Source: Microbacterium sp.
GTDB taxonomy: Bacteria > Actinomycetota > Actinomycetes > Actinomycetales > Microbacteriaceae
Length of the DNA stretch: 40,782 nucleotides
Direction: 5' to 3'
Assembly: GCA_002703245.1 (NCBI GenBank)
Contig: NZTV01000026.1
Span: forward strand, 1 to 40,782
Shown here: positions 7,572 to 15,450 of the stretch, piece by piece
Layout of the letters: each line of letters opens with the position of its first letter
Position numbering within the stretch: position 1 is the stretch's first letter
Made by a program: the position numbers and the translations under genes
Notes under the pieces: model-generated
The model's database searches: none
The model's input: the letters and a program-made list of their open reading frames with translations, nothing else
Told to the model about the DNA's origin: nothing

Positions 7572-9266
7572 ATGGTCGACAACGTCGACGAGCCGGGCTG
7601 GCGGGATCGGATCGAGGCCGGACGGCCCCGCGGGGTGCCCCTGGATCCGGGGATCGAGCAGGTCGACGGCGTCGACCCCTACCCGACCACGTACGCCGCC
7701 GACCATCTCCTGCTCACCGAGGGGGCGCGACTGCTCGAGATCCTCGGCGTCCTCCGTGAAGCCGGCGCGTTCTTCGGGTGGGGTGTGCGAGTGGAGACCA
7801 TCCGAGGCGACCGCCTCACCGACGACGAGGCGCAGGAGCGGGCTCGGGTCGCCGAAGAGGAGCTGGGGCTTCCTCTCGTCCTCCTCGGGATCATCTTCCC
7901 CGACCCCCAGCCGGGGCGCGACGATCAGCCGGTGCCCCCGATCGACGGGTGGCGGCTGCTGCAGCGCGCCCGCGCACTCCGGGGCAAGGACCTCCGCGGC
8001 GTCGCGCTCGACCACGTCGTCAGCATCGACCCGTACGGTTCGACGAATCCCTACGGTTCGACCAATCCCTACGGTTCGACGAATCCCTACGGTTCGACCA
8101 ACCCGTATGGCTCGACGAATCCCTACGGTTCGACCAACCCGTATGGCTCGACCAACCCGTATGGCTCGACGAACCCGTACGGTTCGACCAACGCCCCCGG
8201 ACCCGGCGCCTACGCGTACCCCGGTTCCGGCGGACGCGAGGTCGTGAGCTACATCGGTGATCCGCCCCGACGTGATGACGAGACCGTCGTGGGACGGCGG
8301 CCCGTGGTGGCCTTCATGGACACCGGGTGCGGAAAGCACGCATGGCTTCCGCCGTCGATCGTCGATCGGGATCCGCACGTGAACGGCGAACCGATCGGCA
8401 TCACCGACCCCGCGACCGACCCCGAGGCCATCGGCGACATCTCCGGCCCGTACGACGGGTTCCTGGACGCCGCCGCCGGCCACGGTACCTTCGTCGCCGG
8501 AATCGTGCGCCAGATCTGCCCCGACGCCGACCTCATCTCGATCCGCGTCGCCGACAGCCAGGGGACCCTGCTGGAAGGGGAGTTCCTCGCGGCCGTCCGT
8601 GCTGTGGCCGAGCTGGTCATCCGCGACGCCAAGGGGCTGCCCGGTGGGCGCCCGATCGACGTGCTGAATCTGTCGCTGAGCTACTACCACGAGACACCGG
8701 AGGACGGGCAATTCGACCAGACCCTCGTCCGCTATCTCGTCGCGGCCCGCCGTCACGGCTGCGCCGTGGTCTGCTCGGCCGGAAACGACGCGACCAGCCG
8801 TCCCGCCTTCCCGGCGGCGCTGTGGCGGTGGCCCGACGCGGAGTTCGTCGTGGATGATCCGGCCGACGCGGCCCCGCACCTGTCGGTGGGGGCGCTGAAT
8901 CCGAACGGCAAGAGTGTCGCGTTGTTCAGCAACGTCGGCCGATGGGTCCGCGTCTACGCTCCCGGTGCGTCCGTGGTCAGCTGCGCGCCGCCGTTGAACG
9001 GCGGCACGCAGGCCGGTACTCGTAACGACCGCTTCGGACTGCGCCGCGAGACGATCGACCCCGACGATTACACCGGCGGCTTCGTGATGTGGAGCGGCAC
9101 GTCCTTCGCGGCGCCGTTCATTGCGGGACTCCTGGCCGAGCGGATCGCCGACGGCTTGATAGACGGCACCGCAGACGAGTCGGTCGCGGCGCGTGTCGAA
9201 GCGCTCGGGAAAGCCGGCTCGCGGGCGCTGCGCGAGTGGGACGGCCACCGCCGCGCTCCGGCCTGA
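7572..9266 (+). CDS. S8 (subtilisin-like) serine protease with hexapeptide repeats
   Basis: Serine endopeptidase of the S8 family, 564 residues. The catalytic residues are intact: Asp250 in AFMDTGCG, His304 in GHGTFVAGI, oxyanion Asn405 in CSAGND and Ser511 in SGTSFAAP. The N-terminal 150 residues (helical, with DPYPTTYAADHLLL) precede nine copies of a six-residue PYGSTN-type repeat (153-206), which probably form a flexible tether. There is no signal peptide or membrane segment, so the enzyme should be cytosolic, unusual for S8 proteases. ATG 7572 has AGGGGGA upstream. It lies 70 bp after the 157-aa gene and upstream of the CHAT protease locus. The context suggests an intracellular signalling or effector protease rather than a nutrient-degrading one; its substrate is unknown. 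Confidence 0.9.
   Translation: MVDNVDEPGWRDRIEAGRPRGVPLDPGIEQVDGVDPYPTTYAADHLLLTEGARLLEILGVLREAGAFFGWGVRVETIRGDRLTDDEAQERARVAEEELGLPLVLLGIIFPDPQPGRDDQPVPPIDGWRLLQRARALRGKDLRGVALDHVVSIDPYGSTNPYGSTNPYGSTNPYGSTNPYGSTNPYGSTNPYGSTNPYGSTNPYGSTNAPGPGAYAYPGSGGREVVSYIGDPPRRDDETVVGRRPVVAFMDTGCGKHAWLPPSIVDRDPHVNGEPIGITDPATDPEAIGDISGPYDGFLDAAAGHGTFVAGIVRQICPDADLISIRVADSQGTLLEGEFLAAVRAVAELVIRDAKGLPGGRPIDVLNLSLSYYHETPEDGQFDQTLVRYLVAARRHGCAVVCSAGNDATSRPAFPAALWRWPDAEFVVDDPADAAPHLSVGALNPNGKSVALFSNVGRWVRVYAPGASVVSCAPPLNGGTQAGTRNDRFGLRRETIDPDDYTGGFVMWSGTSFAAPFIAGLLAERIADGLIDGTADESVAARVEALGKAGSRALREWDGHRRAPA
8028..8189 (+). repeat. Nine 18-bp tandem repeats encoding (N/D)PYGST
   Basis: Nine contiguous in-frame 18-bp units between the N-terminal and catalytic domains of the S8 protease. 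The first encodes DPYGST, the other eight NPYGST. Units use two main synonymous versions (AATCCCTACGGT or AACCCGTATGGC cores), so DNA identity has drifted while the peptide is invariant. Confidence 0.95.
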
Positions 9267-9267
9267 C

Positions 9268-9311
9268 GTGCGCGCCGGGGCGGGCCCGGCGGGCCGCGCC
9301 CCGGCGGGCAC
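9268..9311. terminator. Strong bidirectional terminator hairpin
   Basis: Inverted repeat with a 9-bp stem, GCCGGGGCG (9274-9282) and CGCCCCGGC (9297-9305), extended by GTGC / GCAC after a 2-nt internal loop. It fills the 46-bp gap between the convergent S8 protease and surface-protein genes. No T tract is present. Confidence 0.6.
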
Positions 9312-9312
9312 C

Positions 9313-11280
9313 TCAGCTGTGGCTCGCGCGCTTCCGGGCGTACACGAGTGCGCCTCCGGCGAGGAGGAGCGCGGTTCCGAGTGCGAGCAGCCGTGCCGAC
9401 TCGGTCCCATCGGCCCCGGTGGCGGGGAGTGCATCCACCTCGGCGTGATCGGTCGGTGCGGCGGTATCCTTCACGTGCGAGGCGTCATCATCGCCGGCAC
9501 TGCCGCTATCCCCGTGCTCATCCGAGCCATCACCGGTGGCGGAGTCACCGACTGCGCCGGGGTGCAGCGCCAGTTCGTTCGAACTCTCCGCGGGCTCCGA
9601 CTCGAGGCGGTACGGGTCGCCGAGTTCACGCACACGGACACCGAGGGAGTGGTGCAGCGTGATGAACGATGACTCCTTCAGCGTGAACGTGGCATTCGCC
9701 GTGCTCCACGGCGTCGCGTCCCGCTGCACCCCGTCGCTGTCCTCGTAGTACCACTGATACTCGTACACCGGGTCGTCGGTGCCTTGGCCGGCCGGAGCGG
9801 GGATGCTCCACGTGCCCGGGCAGGCGTGAAGCACAGCTCCGACCGCGGGCTCCGGGAGCCCGGCGTCGCACGCGGCAGACGCGGAGATCGTCGGAGGGGT
9901 CGCGACGGTCGAAGCGGGACCGGCGGCGCACTCCTTCTGTGTTTTCGTGACGACATTCGACGGGACCAAGGGTGACGCGCCGTCGATCGACAGGGGCATG
10001 ACCGAGCTGATGGGAAGCTCCCACCCCGACCCGCCGAACAGATGGGTGAACTCCCGTCCGAGCGACCACTCCGCGTCGATGACGTAGACCGTCTGCGTCC
10101 ACGTCAGCATGAAGTACCGCTGTGGCGGCACGGTGTATGTGACACTCTCCGATGTCGCCGTCGCGGTCGTTCGGGTGGTCGCGATGGCGCCCTCGTGGGA
10201 GATCGAGAACTCACCGCCGGCGTTGAAGGCTGCAGGCGCGTCCTTTCCGGTTCCGCCGGAGATCGAGATCTTCCCGCCGACGGTCGTCTTGTCCGACACC
10301 GTCGAGCTGTTGCTGATGGTTATCGTCGACGACTTGGTGATCGTCTCGTCCTTCTCCCCGTCGTTGTGCCGGCGGGTGACGCTGTCGCTGTCGACCGGAG
10401 CTCCGCAACCCGCCGCGCGAATCTCGACGCTTCCGCTGGCGCGCACGGCGGAGTCATTGGGGGGGAGCCAACCGTCGGTGGCGTCATTGCGCACCGCGCA
10501 ACGCAACGTGTTCTCAGCGCAGCGGTGAGTGGCGGCGCTCGAGGCCAGATGGAGCACGTGTTCGAATTCCGTCCAGTTACCGGTGGCTGAATCCTTCCGG
10601 TCGTTGATGATCACCCAGAACTGTGCGCCGGTATGCACGTTGACGCCCGCTGTGATCTCGTTTCCGGTCGCGTTTTGTCGGTGGTAGTAGTCCGTCCCGC
10701 ACTCGTTGAATCCCCGGGCCGGATGGTTGTGCAGGCCATACGTGGGGTCCAGGGCCTCGTAGTTGCCGTGGCCGTGGAGCCCGTTGGCGTCCGAGTAGAA
10801 GCACTGCCCGTTGTATTCGGAGACGATGTAGAACGCGTTGTGGTCGAACACCGGCGAGGGTGTCGCCGCATCGGGCCGCGGCGCCTCCTCGAAGGGGACG
10901 AGAAAGAAGCGCTGGGTCACGTCGGCGGTGTTGCAGGGCTGATCGATGTGGTCTCGGATGAAGCCATCCGGGGTGCGGAAGTCCCAGCGCGCACTGAGGC
11001 AGCTTCCGTTGCCCTGGCGAATGAGGACGGTGCCGTCGTCTGCCGCGGGGTCGGCCTCGGTGATCGACACGTTGTAGGCGTCTTGTCCGAGCCCGTTGCG
11101 CAGCCACAGCGTCTGGCCGACCGGGTCGCCGTCGGCGGCGACCGCCGGGGTGGCGGTCGCGAGAGATGAGCCGCCGGCGATCGCGAGGCTCAGCGCCAGG
11201 GTCGCGGCGACGACGAGCAGTGCTCGGCGGCCCCGTCGAGGTTCCGATCGTCGATATCGGAACGAATCGATCAGCGGCAT
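9313..11280 (-). CDS. LPXTG-anchored surface protein with aerolysin-like module
   Basis: Exported, sortase-anchored protein of 655 residues. It has a signal peptide (Arg-rich n-region, hydrophobic 20-40, AxA-type site near 46-49). An N-terminal Cys-containing beta domain (about 55-290) includes QRFFLVPF and QFWVII, possibly beta-trefoil-like. At about 300-415 there are long Ser/Thr-rich alternating strands, an amphipathic hairpin (KISISGGTG...GGEFSISHEG) and then SVTYTVPPQRYFMLTW, the pattern of aerolysin/ETX-MTX2 beta-pore-forming toxins. An Ig-like domain with YEYQWYY (about 459-575), an acidic linker, LPATG (618-622), a membrane helix and KRASHS follow. ATG 11280 is chosen for its GAAGGAG ribosome binding site. 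The sorting signal is certain; the pore-forming assignment is by strand pattern and needs structure prediction. It lies inside the sigma/S8/CHAT locus on the opposite strand. Confidence 0.8.
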   Translation of the reverse strand: MPLIDSFRYRRSEPRRGRRALLVVAATLALSLAIAGGSSLATATPAVAADGDPVGQTLWLRNGLGQDAYNVSITEADPAADDGTVLIRQGNGSCLSARWDFRTPDGFIRDHIDQPCNTADVTQRFFLVPFEEAPRPDAATPSPVFDHNAFYIVSEYNGQCFYSDANGLHGHGNYEALDPTYGLHNHPARGFNECGTDYYHRQNATGNEITAGVNVHTGAQFWVIINDRKDSATGNWTEFEHVLHLASSAATHRCAENTLRCAVRNDATDGWLPPNDSAVRASGSVEIRAAGCGAPVDSDSVTRRHNDGEKDETITKSSTITISNSSTVSDKTTVGGKISISGGTGKDAPAAFNAGGEFSISHEGAIATTRTTATATSESVTYTVPPQRYFMLTWTQTVYVIDAEWSLGREFTHLFGGSGWELPISSVMPLSIDGASPLVPSNVVTKTQKECAAGPASTVATPPTISASAACDAGLPEPAVGAVLHACPGTWSIPAPAGQGTDDPVYEYQWYYEDSDGVQRDATPWSTANATFTLKESSFITLHHSLGVRVRELGDPYRLESEPAESSNELALHPGAVGDSATGDGSDEHGDSGSAGDDDASHVKDTAAPTDHAEVDALPATGADGTESARLLALGTALLLAGGALVYARKRASHS

Positions 11281-11319
11281 GGAATTCTCCTTCGGGGCGG
11301 TTGCTGCGGGCGGAGCTTG

Positions 11320-11335
11320 CGGACACATAATAGTG
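11320..11335 (-). promoter_or_regulatory. A+T-rich patch, candidate promoter of the surface-protein gene
   Basis: The 135-bp divergent region between the surface-protein and CHAT genes contains an unusually A+T-rich patch. Read on the minus strand it gives TATTAT about 45-50 bp before the ATG at 11280. No good -35 is seen. Confidence 0.25.
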
Positions 11336-11382
11336 GACAAGTTTTCTCAGATGCACGCTCCTTGTTGCACCGTCATCTGTGC

Positions 11383-11402
11383 CGCACGGAAAGAGCCGTG
11401 CG
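11383..11402. promoter_or_regulatory. Inverted repeat just upstream of the CHAT start
   Basis: Perfect 7-bp inverted repeat CGCACGG / CCGTGCG with a 6-nt spacer (AAAGAG), ending 13 bp before the GTG start at 11416. It could be a regulator operator or a 5' UTR hairpin next to the ribosome binding region. Confidence 0.4.
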
Positions 11403-11415
11403 AGATGATGAGGGC

Positions 11416-13882
11416 GTGAGGATCGATGCGACGCGGCTGCACGAGCAGGCCGTCGCGCAATGCATCGACGGTCGCTACGCGACGGCGCAACGCACGCTCG
11501 ACCGCGCGGCCCGCCTCACCGACGACCGGGACCTCCTCGCCCGCATCTGCGGCACCCGCGCGATCGCCCTGCAGCGAACGGGGCGACCCGATGTGGCGGA
11601 GAAACTGCTGCACGACACGCTCGCCGAGCCCGGGCTGAGCGCCCACACCGAGGCGATCCTCCTCGGCCAGCTGGGCGGGCTCGCCAACTACGGCGGACGC
11701 CTCGAGGAAGGGGAGCGCTGGCTCGGGCTCGCCATCGAGCGGCTTGCCGATGACGCCGTCGCGGCTTCACGCATCCGGATGAACCGCAGCCTCGTGCGCA
11801 TGCAGCAGCGACGGCTGGCCGCGGCCGCCGAAGACCTCGATGCGGCCGTGGCGGTGTTCACCGAGAACGGGCTGACCACCGATGCCGCGCAGGCCCGCCA
11901 CAATCTCGGCTACACGGCGCTGCTGGAGGGAGACCTCGTCCGCGCCCTGCGCGACATGAACGCGGCGCGGGCCGAGGCCGCGAATTCGCCCGTCGCCGAG
12001 GCGATCGGTGCGATGGACCGCGCCGAGGTGTTCCGGGATGCGGGGTTGACCACCGAGGCCGAAGAACTCTTCCGCCAGGCGGCCGCGATCTTCGGGTCGA
12101 ACCGGATGCCGCAATCGCGTGCCGAGGCGGAATTCCACCTGGCACGCTCGCTCCTTGCGCACGATCCGCTCGAATCCGCCCGCGTCGCCGGCGACGCCGC
12201 ACGGCGCTTCCGTGCACTCGGCAACGACGCCTGGGCGTCCCGTGCGGAGGCGGTTCGCCTGCGCGCGCGGTTCGGAACCGATCACGCCGGGCGCAGGCCC
12301 ACGCGACGGCCGGTGTCCGGCGAAGCGGCCGAGCGTGTGGCGGTGGAGCTGGTCTCGCACGGCTTCCGCAGCGAGGCGGCCGCGCTGCGGATCGCCGCGG
12401 CACTCGCGGCCGCGCGGGAAGGAGACGCCGCCGCGCCGGCGCCGCGCGTGCCGGCGTCGGCTCCGATGGAGGTCCGGGTCCTCGGCGACGAGTTGAAGGC
12501 CGCCCGCGCCGCCGCCCGGGGACGCGCCGCCGAGGCACGCCGCCACGCGGCCGCCGGCCTGGACCGCCTCGCGGCCTGGCAGCGCACCTTCGGCAGCATC
12601 GACCTGCAGACATCCGTCGCGATGTACGGGACCGACCTCGTGTTCACCGGCCTGCGTTCGGCGGTGGCGACCCGCCGCCCCGAGATCGTGTTCGAGTGGT
12701 CCGAGCGGGCGCGCCACCTGAGCCAGCAGGTCGTGCCGCTGCGCCCGCCGCCGGACCCCGAGATGGCCGAGGCCCTCGCGGAACTGCGGATGTTGCGGGC
12801 CGAGGACCCCGCCGGTGATTGGCTCTCGAGCCCGCGCGCCGCGCACTTGCGTGACCGGGCACGCGAGCACCAGTGGACCTCGGTCGGCACCTCCCGCATC
12901 GATGAACGCGTAGGCCTGTCGGTGTTCCGTGACGCCCTCGACGACGAGACAGCCTTGGTCGCCTACGTCTACACCGGCGCGGAGACCGTCGCATTGGTGG
13001 TCGACGGGTCACGTGCCGAGGTCGTCGAACTCGGCGGCGACTCGGTGATCCGGGACCTGCAGAAGGGGCTGCGTGCCGACCTCGATGTGGCCGCGTCGGT
13101 ACGCACCGGCCCGATGGCCACCGTGGTCCGTCGCTCCCTCGACGCCCGCCTCGCGGCGCTCTCCGTCGCGCTCCTGGACGAACCGCTCCGACGCACCTCC
13201 GCTCGGCGACTGGTGGTCACCGCGCCGGGCCTGCTCAACGGCATCCCGTGGGCGATGCTCCCCGGCATGCGGGGGGCGGGTGTTGACCCTCGCCGCGTCG
13301 GCATCCCAATGGTTCCACCGCCGGGACTCCTCCGCGTCGACGGTGGCCTCCCGTGCGGGCTTCGCGGTCGGCCCACGCGTCGCGCGTGGCGGCGAAGAGG
13401 CCCGGCGGGGCGCCTCGGCGTGGCAACGGGCACCCGTCGTGGAGGAGGAGGCGGCGACCGTGTCGCGGGTCACCGAGCTCGCCGGCGCCGTCGACGTCCT
13501 CCACATCGCCGCGCACGGTCGTCACGCGGTCGACAACCCGATGTTCTCCGGTCTCGAACTGTCCGATGGCGCCCTCTTCGGGTACGACATCGATCTGATC
13601 CCCCGGGTTCCGCGCACCGTCGTGCTCTCGGCATGCGAGGTCGGTCGCTCGGCGGTGCGATGGGGGGAGGAGGCTGTCGGTATGGCGCGTGTGTGGTTGC
13701 ACGCCGGATCCGCATCCGTCATCGCCGCCCCCGCGATCGTCGCCGACGACGTCGCCTGCGAGCTGCTCGGATCGATGCACGTCGAGCTGGCTGCCGGACT
13801 CGCCCCCGCCGAGGCGCTCGCGGTCGCTTCGGACCGCCTGGGCGTGGTCTCACCGTTCCAAGCCCACGGGGCCGGGTTCTGA
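11416..13882 (+). pseudogene. TPR-CHAT caspase-like protease, frameshifted at a G run
   Basis: The N-terminal ~450 residues are helical tetratricopeptide-like repeats (for example DLARALRDMNAARAEA-type units), a protein-binding or sensor region. The C-terminal ~300 residues are a CHAT (clan CD, caspase-like) peptidase domain. The reading frame from GTG 11416 runs to NGIPWAMLPGMRG and then breaks. The conserved continuation RVLTLAASASQWFHRR is in the next frame. Removing one G from the six-G run at 13271-13276 restores a protein of about 821 residues with the catalytic dyad: His700 in LHIAAHG and Cys740 in LSACEVG. As written, the original frame continues as Arg-rich nonsense to 13959 with no catalytic residues. 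Either the gene is recently inactivated or the run is miscounted. It is divergent from the surface-protein gene and on the same strand as the sigma and S8 genes. Confidence 0.88.
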
Positions 13883-13900
13883 GCGTCCGTCCGGCGCGGG

Positions 13901-13937
13901 TGATACGCGCCAAGAGAATCTTGGCGGCGATGTATCA
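13901..13937. terminator. Interrupted hairpin after the CHAT gene
   Basis: Inner stem CGCCAAGA / TCTTGGCG (13908-13915 and 13919-13926) with a 3-nt loop, plus an outer stem TGATAC / GTATCA (13901-13906 and 13932-13937) separated by an asymmetric internal loop. It lies 18 bp after the CHAT stop; candidate terminator without a T tract. Confidence 0.45.
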
Positions 13938-14064
13938 GCGATCACCCAGGGTGCTCTAGATCTGCGAAGTGGTCGTGTTCGGTCGGCTCCGGGGGGCGCC
14001 GGCCGCTGGGGGCACGAAGAGTTCCCCGCCTATTCGGGGCTCGCGGGGATTCACGCCGCTTCCG

Positions 14065-14097
14065 GGGGATGCCGTTCGCACGTGTGGCGGCATCCCC
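14065..14097. terminator. Inverted repeat downstream of the LysR-like gene
   Basis: Perfect 10-bp inverted repeat GGGGATGCCG / CGGCATCCCC with a 13-nt loop, 17 bp past the end of the minus-strand LysR-like gene and facing the CHAT gene. It is a likely terminator for one or both strands. The rest of 13883-14113 shows only minor palindromes such as CCCCG / CGGGG near 14025-14039. Confidence 0.5.
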
Positions 14098-14113
14098 TGT
14101 TCCGTTCCCGGGG

Positions 14114-14857
14114 TCAGGTGCGGGAGGAGTTGGCCGTCCGACCGCGGACGATGCCGACGAAGGTGTCGATCAGCGCAGTGGTGCGGTCGACGGGCCAGGC
14201 CAGGGCGACCGTGGAGGTCGGCCCCGATTCGAGGGGGCGGTACGCCACGTCTTTGCGGTGGTGCAGCCGGGCGAGCGACATCGGCACGATGACGAAGCCG
14301 ACACCTGCCGCCACGGTCGCGATCGCCTCTTCGGTGGTGGCGGGGGCCGCGAACACCGGCCGGTCGGCTCCCGGGAACATCTCGGTGTGCAGCCCGAGGA
14401 CGTCGTCGGCGGGCACGATCAGCACCTCGCCGGTGAGGTCGGCGGCGGTGAGGGCGTCCGCGGCCGTCAGGTGGGACTCGGCGGAGGTCGCCACCACGGG
14501 GACCTCGTCGTACAGCGGGATCACGTGCAGGTCGGTCTTGTCGATCGGAAGCCGCACCAGCGCCGCATCCACGTCGCCCGAGACGAGGGCCTCGCGCTGG
14601 GCGGCGACCTCCAACGGGTGCCACTCCAGCGGGTTGTCGGGCATGCGCGTCCGCCACGCGTCGATCCACTTCCCGGGCGTCGCACCAGGGATCCCGCCGA
14701 GGAGGAACGGTCCCGGCGGGGGAGCGGGCGCGTCTTGGGGGGGTGATTTCTGGGACGGTGTTTTCTGGGACGGCGTTTTCTGGGACGACGCCTTCTGGGA
14801 CGACGATGGTCTCGCCCGGCGGGGGTGCCGACCCGTGGGGTTCGCACGTCTGGGCAT
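14114..14857 (-). CDS. LysR-type substrate-binding domain protein lacking HTH
   Basis: The 247-residue protein corresponds to the effector-binding (periplasmic-binding-protein type 2) half of LysR regulators. Family-like features are ALVSGDVDAALVRLPI, LHVIPLYDEVPVVATS, DLTGEVLIVPADD and ATVAAGVGFVIVPMSLARL. The usual N-terminal winged helix-turn-helix is absent. In its place is a basic Arg/Pro stretch and four SQK(A/T)(S/P)-type pentapeptide repeats, then a Pro-rich linker. It cannot be expected to bind DNA as a normal LysR protein; a ligand sensor or a modulator of another regulator is possible. ATG 14857 has TACCGT 6 nt upstream. It is divergent from the DUF1304 gene. Confidence 0.75.
   Translation of the reverse strand: MPRRANPTGRHPRRARPSSSQKASSQKTPSQKTPSQKSPPQDAPAPPPGPFLLGGIPGATPGKWIDAWRTRMPDNPLEWHPLEVAAQREALVSGDVDAALVRLPIDKTDLHVIPLYDEVPVVATSAESHLTAADALTAADLTGEVLIVPADDVLGLHTEMFPGADRPVFAAPATTEEAIATVAAGVGFVIVPMSLARLHHRKDVAYRPLESGPTSTVALAWPVDRTTALIDTFVGIVRGRTANSSRT
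14748..14807 (-). repeat. Four 15-bp tandem repeats in the LysR-like gene
   Basis: Four contiguous 15-bp units beginning TTCTGGGACG (plus-strand reading) at 14748, 14763, 14778 and 14793. On the coding strand they encode the SQK-containing pentapeptides near the N-terminus. The units are in frame, so copy-number change would alter only linker length. Confidence 0.9.
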
Positions 14858-14863
14858 GAGGCA

Positions 14864-14869
14864 ACGGTA
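14864..14869 (-). promoter_or_regulatory. Candidate -10 (TACCGT), leaderless LysR-like gene
   Basis: TACCGT on the minus strand, 6 nt before ATG 14857; no Shine-Dalgarno sequence is present, consistent with a leaderless mRNA. Confidence 0.4.
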
Positions 14870-14919
14870 GTCGTTCGCTCGGGGTGGGCGCGCCGGGCAG
14901 GACGGGCCGTCCCGGACGC

Positions 14920-14925
14920 TAGGGT
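14920..14925 (+). promoter_or_regulatory. Candidate -10 (TAGGGT), leaderless DUF1304 gene
   Basis: TAGGGT lies 6 nt before ATG 14932 with no Shine-Dalgarno sequence between them. Confidence 0.45.
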
Positions 14926-14931
14926 TCGATC

Positions 14932-15330
14932 ATGATCGCGATCCTGGCCACCGTGTTCGGGGCGCTCGCCGCCCTCCTGCACGTCTACATCTTCGTGATG
15001 GAGTCGGTGCAGTGGACCAGGCCCCGCGTCTGGAGGCGGTTCGGGGTGAAGGATCAGGCGTCGGCCGACACCATGAAGGGAATGGCCTACAACCAGGGGT
15101 TCTACAACCTGTTCCTGGCGGTCGGAGCGGTGATCGGTCTCGTCCTCTTCTGGATCGGCGGGGCAGGCACGGCTGCCGACGTGGCAGGACGCACTCTGGT
15201 CCTGTTCAGCCTCGGCTCCATGGTCGCCGCGGCCCTCGTGTTGCTGACGACGGGAAGGTCGTACCTTCGCGCGGCTCTCGTGCAGGGGACGTTCCCGTTG
15301 CTCGGCTTCGCGCTGTTCCTCTTCGCCTGA
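14932..15330 (+). CDS. DUF1304 family membrane protein
   Basis: Small integral membrane protein of 132 residues with four predicted helices (about 2-22, 62-82, 88-108, 112-131). The N-terminal ALLHVYIFVMESVQW and the mid-protein NQGFYNLFLAVGAVIGL are the typical DUF1304 segments. Function is not established for the family. It stands alone, divergent from the LysR-like gene; the following 120 bp to the nuclease gene contain no strong structure. Confidence 0.85.
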   Translation: MIAILATVFGALAALLHVYIFVMESVQWTRPRVWRRFGVKDQASADTMKGMAYNQGFYNLFLAVGAVIGLVLFWIGGAGTAADVAGRTLVLFSLGSMVAAALVLLTTGRSYLRAALVQGTFPLLGFALFLFA

Positions 15331-15450
15331 CGCCACTGCGAGCCGGTCCCGCCTTCCGCACCGAAGCCTCCGGCACGGGTGTCCGGTTGCCGCTCGATGT
15401 CGCCACGTCGTCGGATTCCGGCATCCGGTGGCATGCGAACGTGGGTCAGG

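Noticed and set aside
7560..9434. Minus-strand open frame opposite the S8 protease, including repeated hydrophobic/Arg units
   Set aside because: The repeats are only the antisense reading of the PYGST repeats, and the S8 catalytic motifs on the plus strand are unambiguous.
13260..13290. Programmed ribosomal frameshifting to make full-length CHAT protein
   Set aside because: No slippery heptamer, stimulatory structure or conserved +1 site was recognised; the simple one-G difference in a homopolymer is explained more easily by error or mutation. Not excluded.
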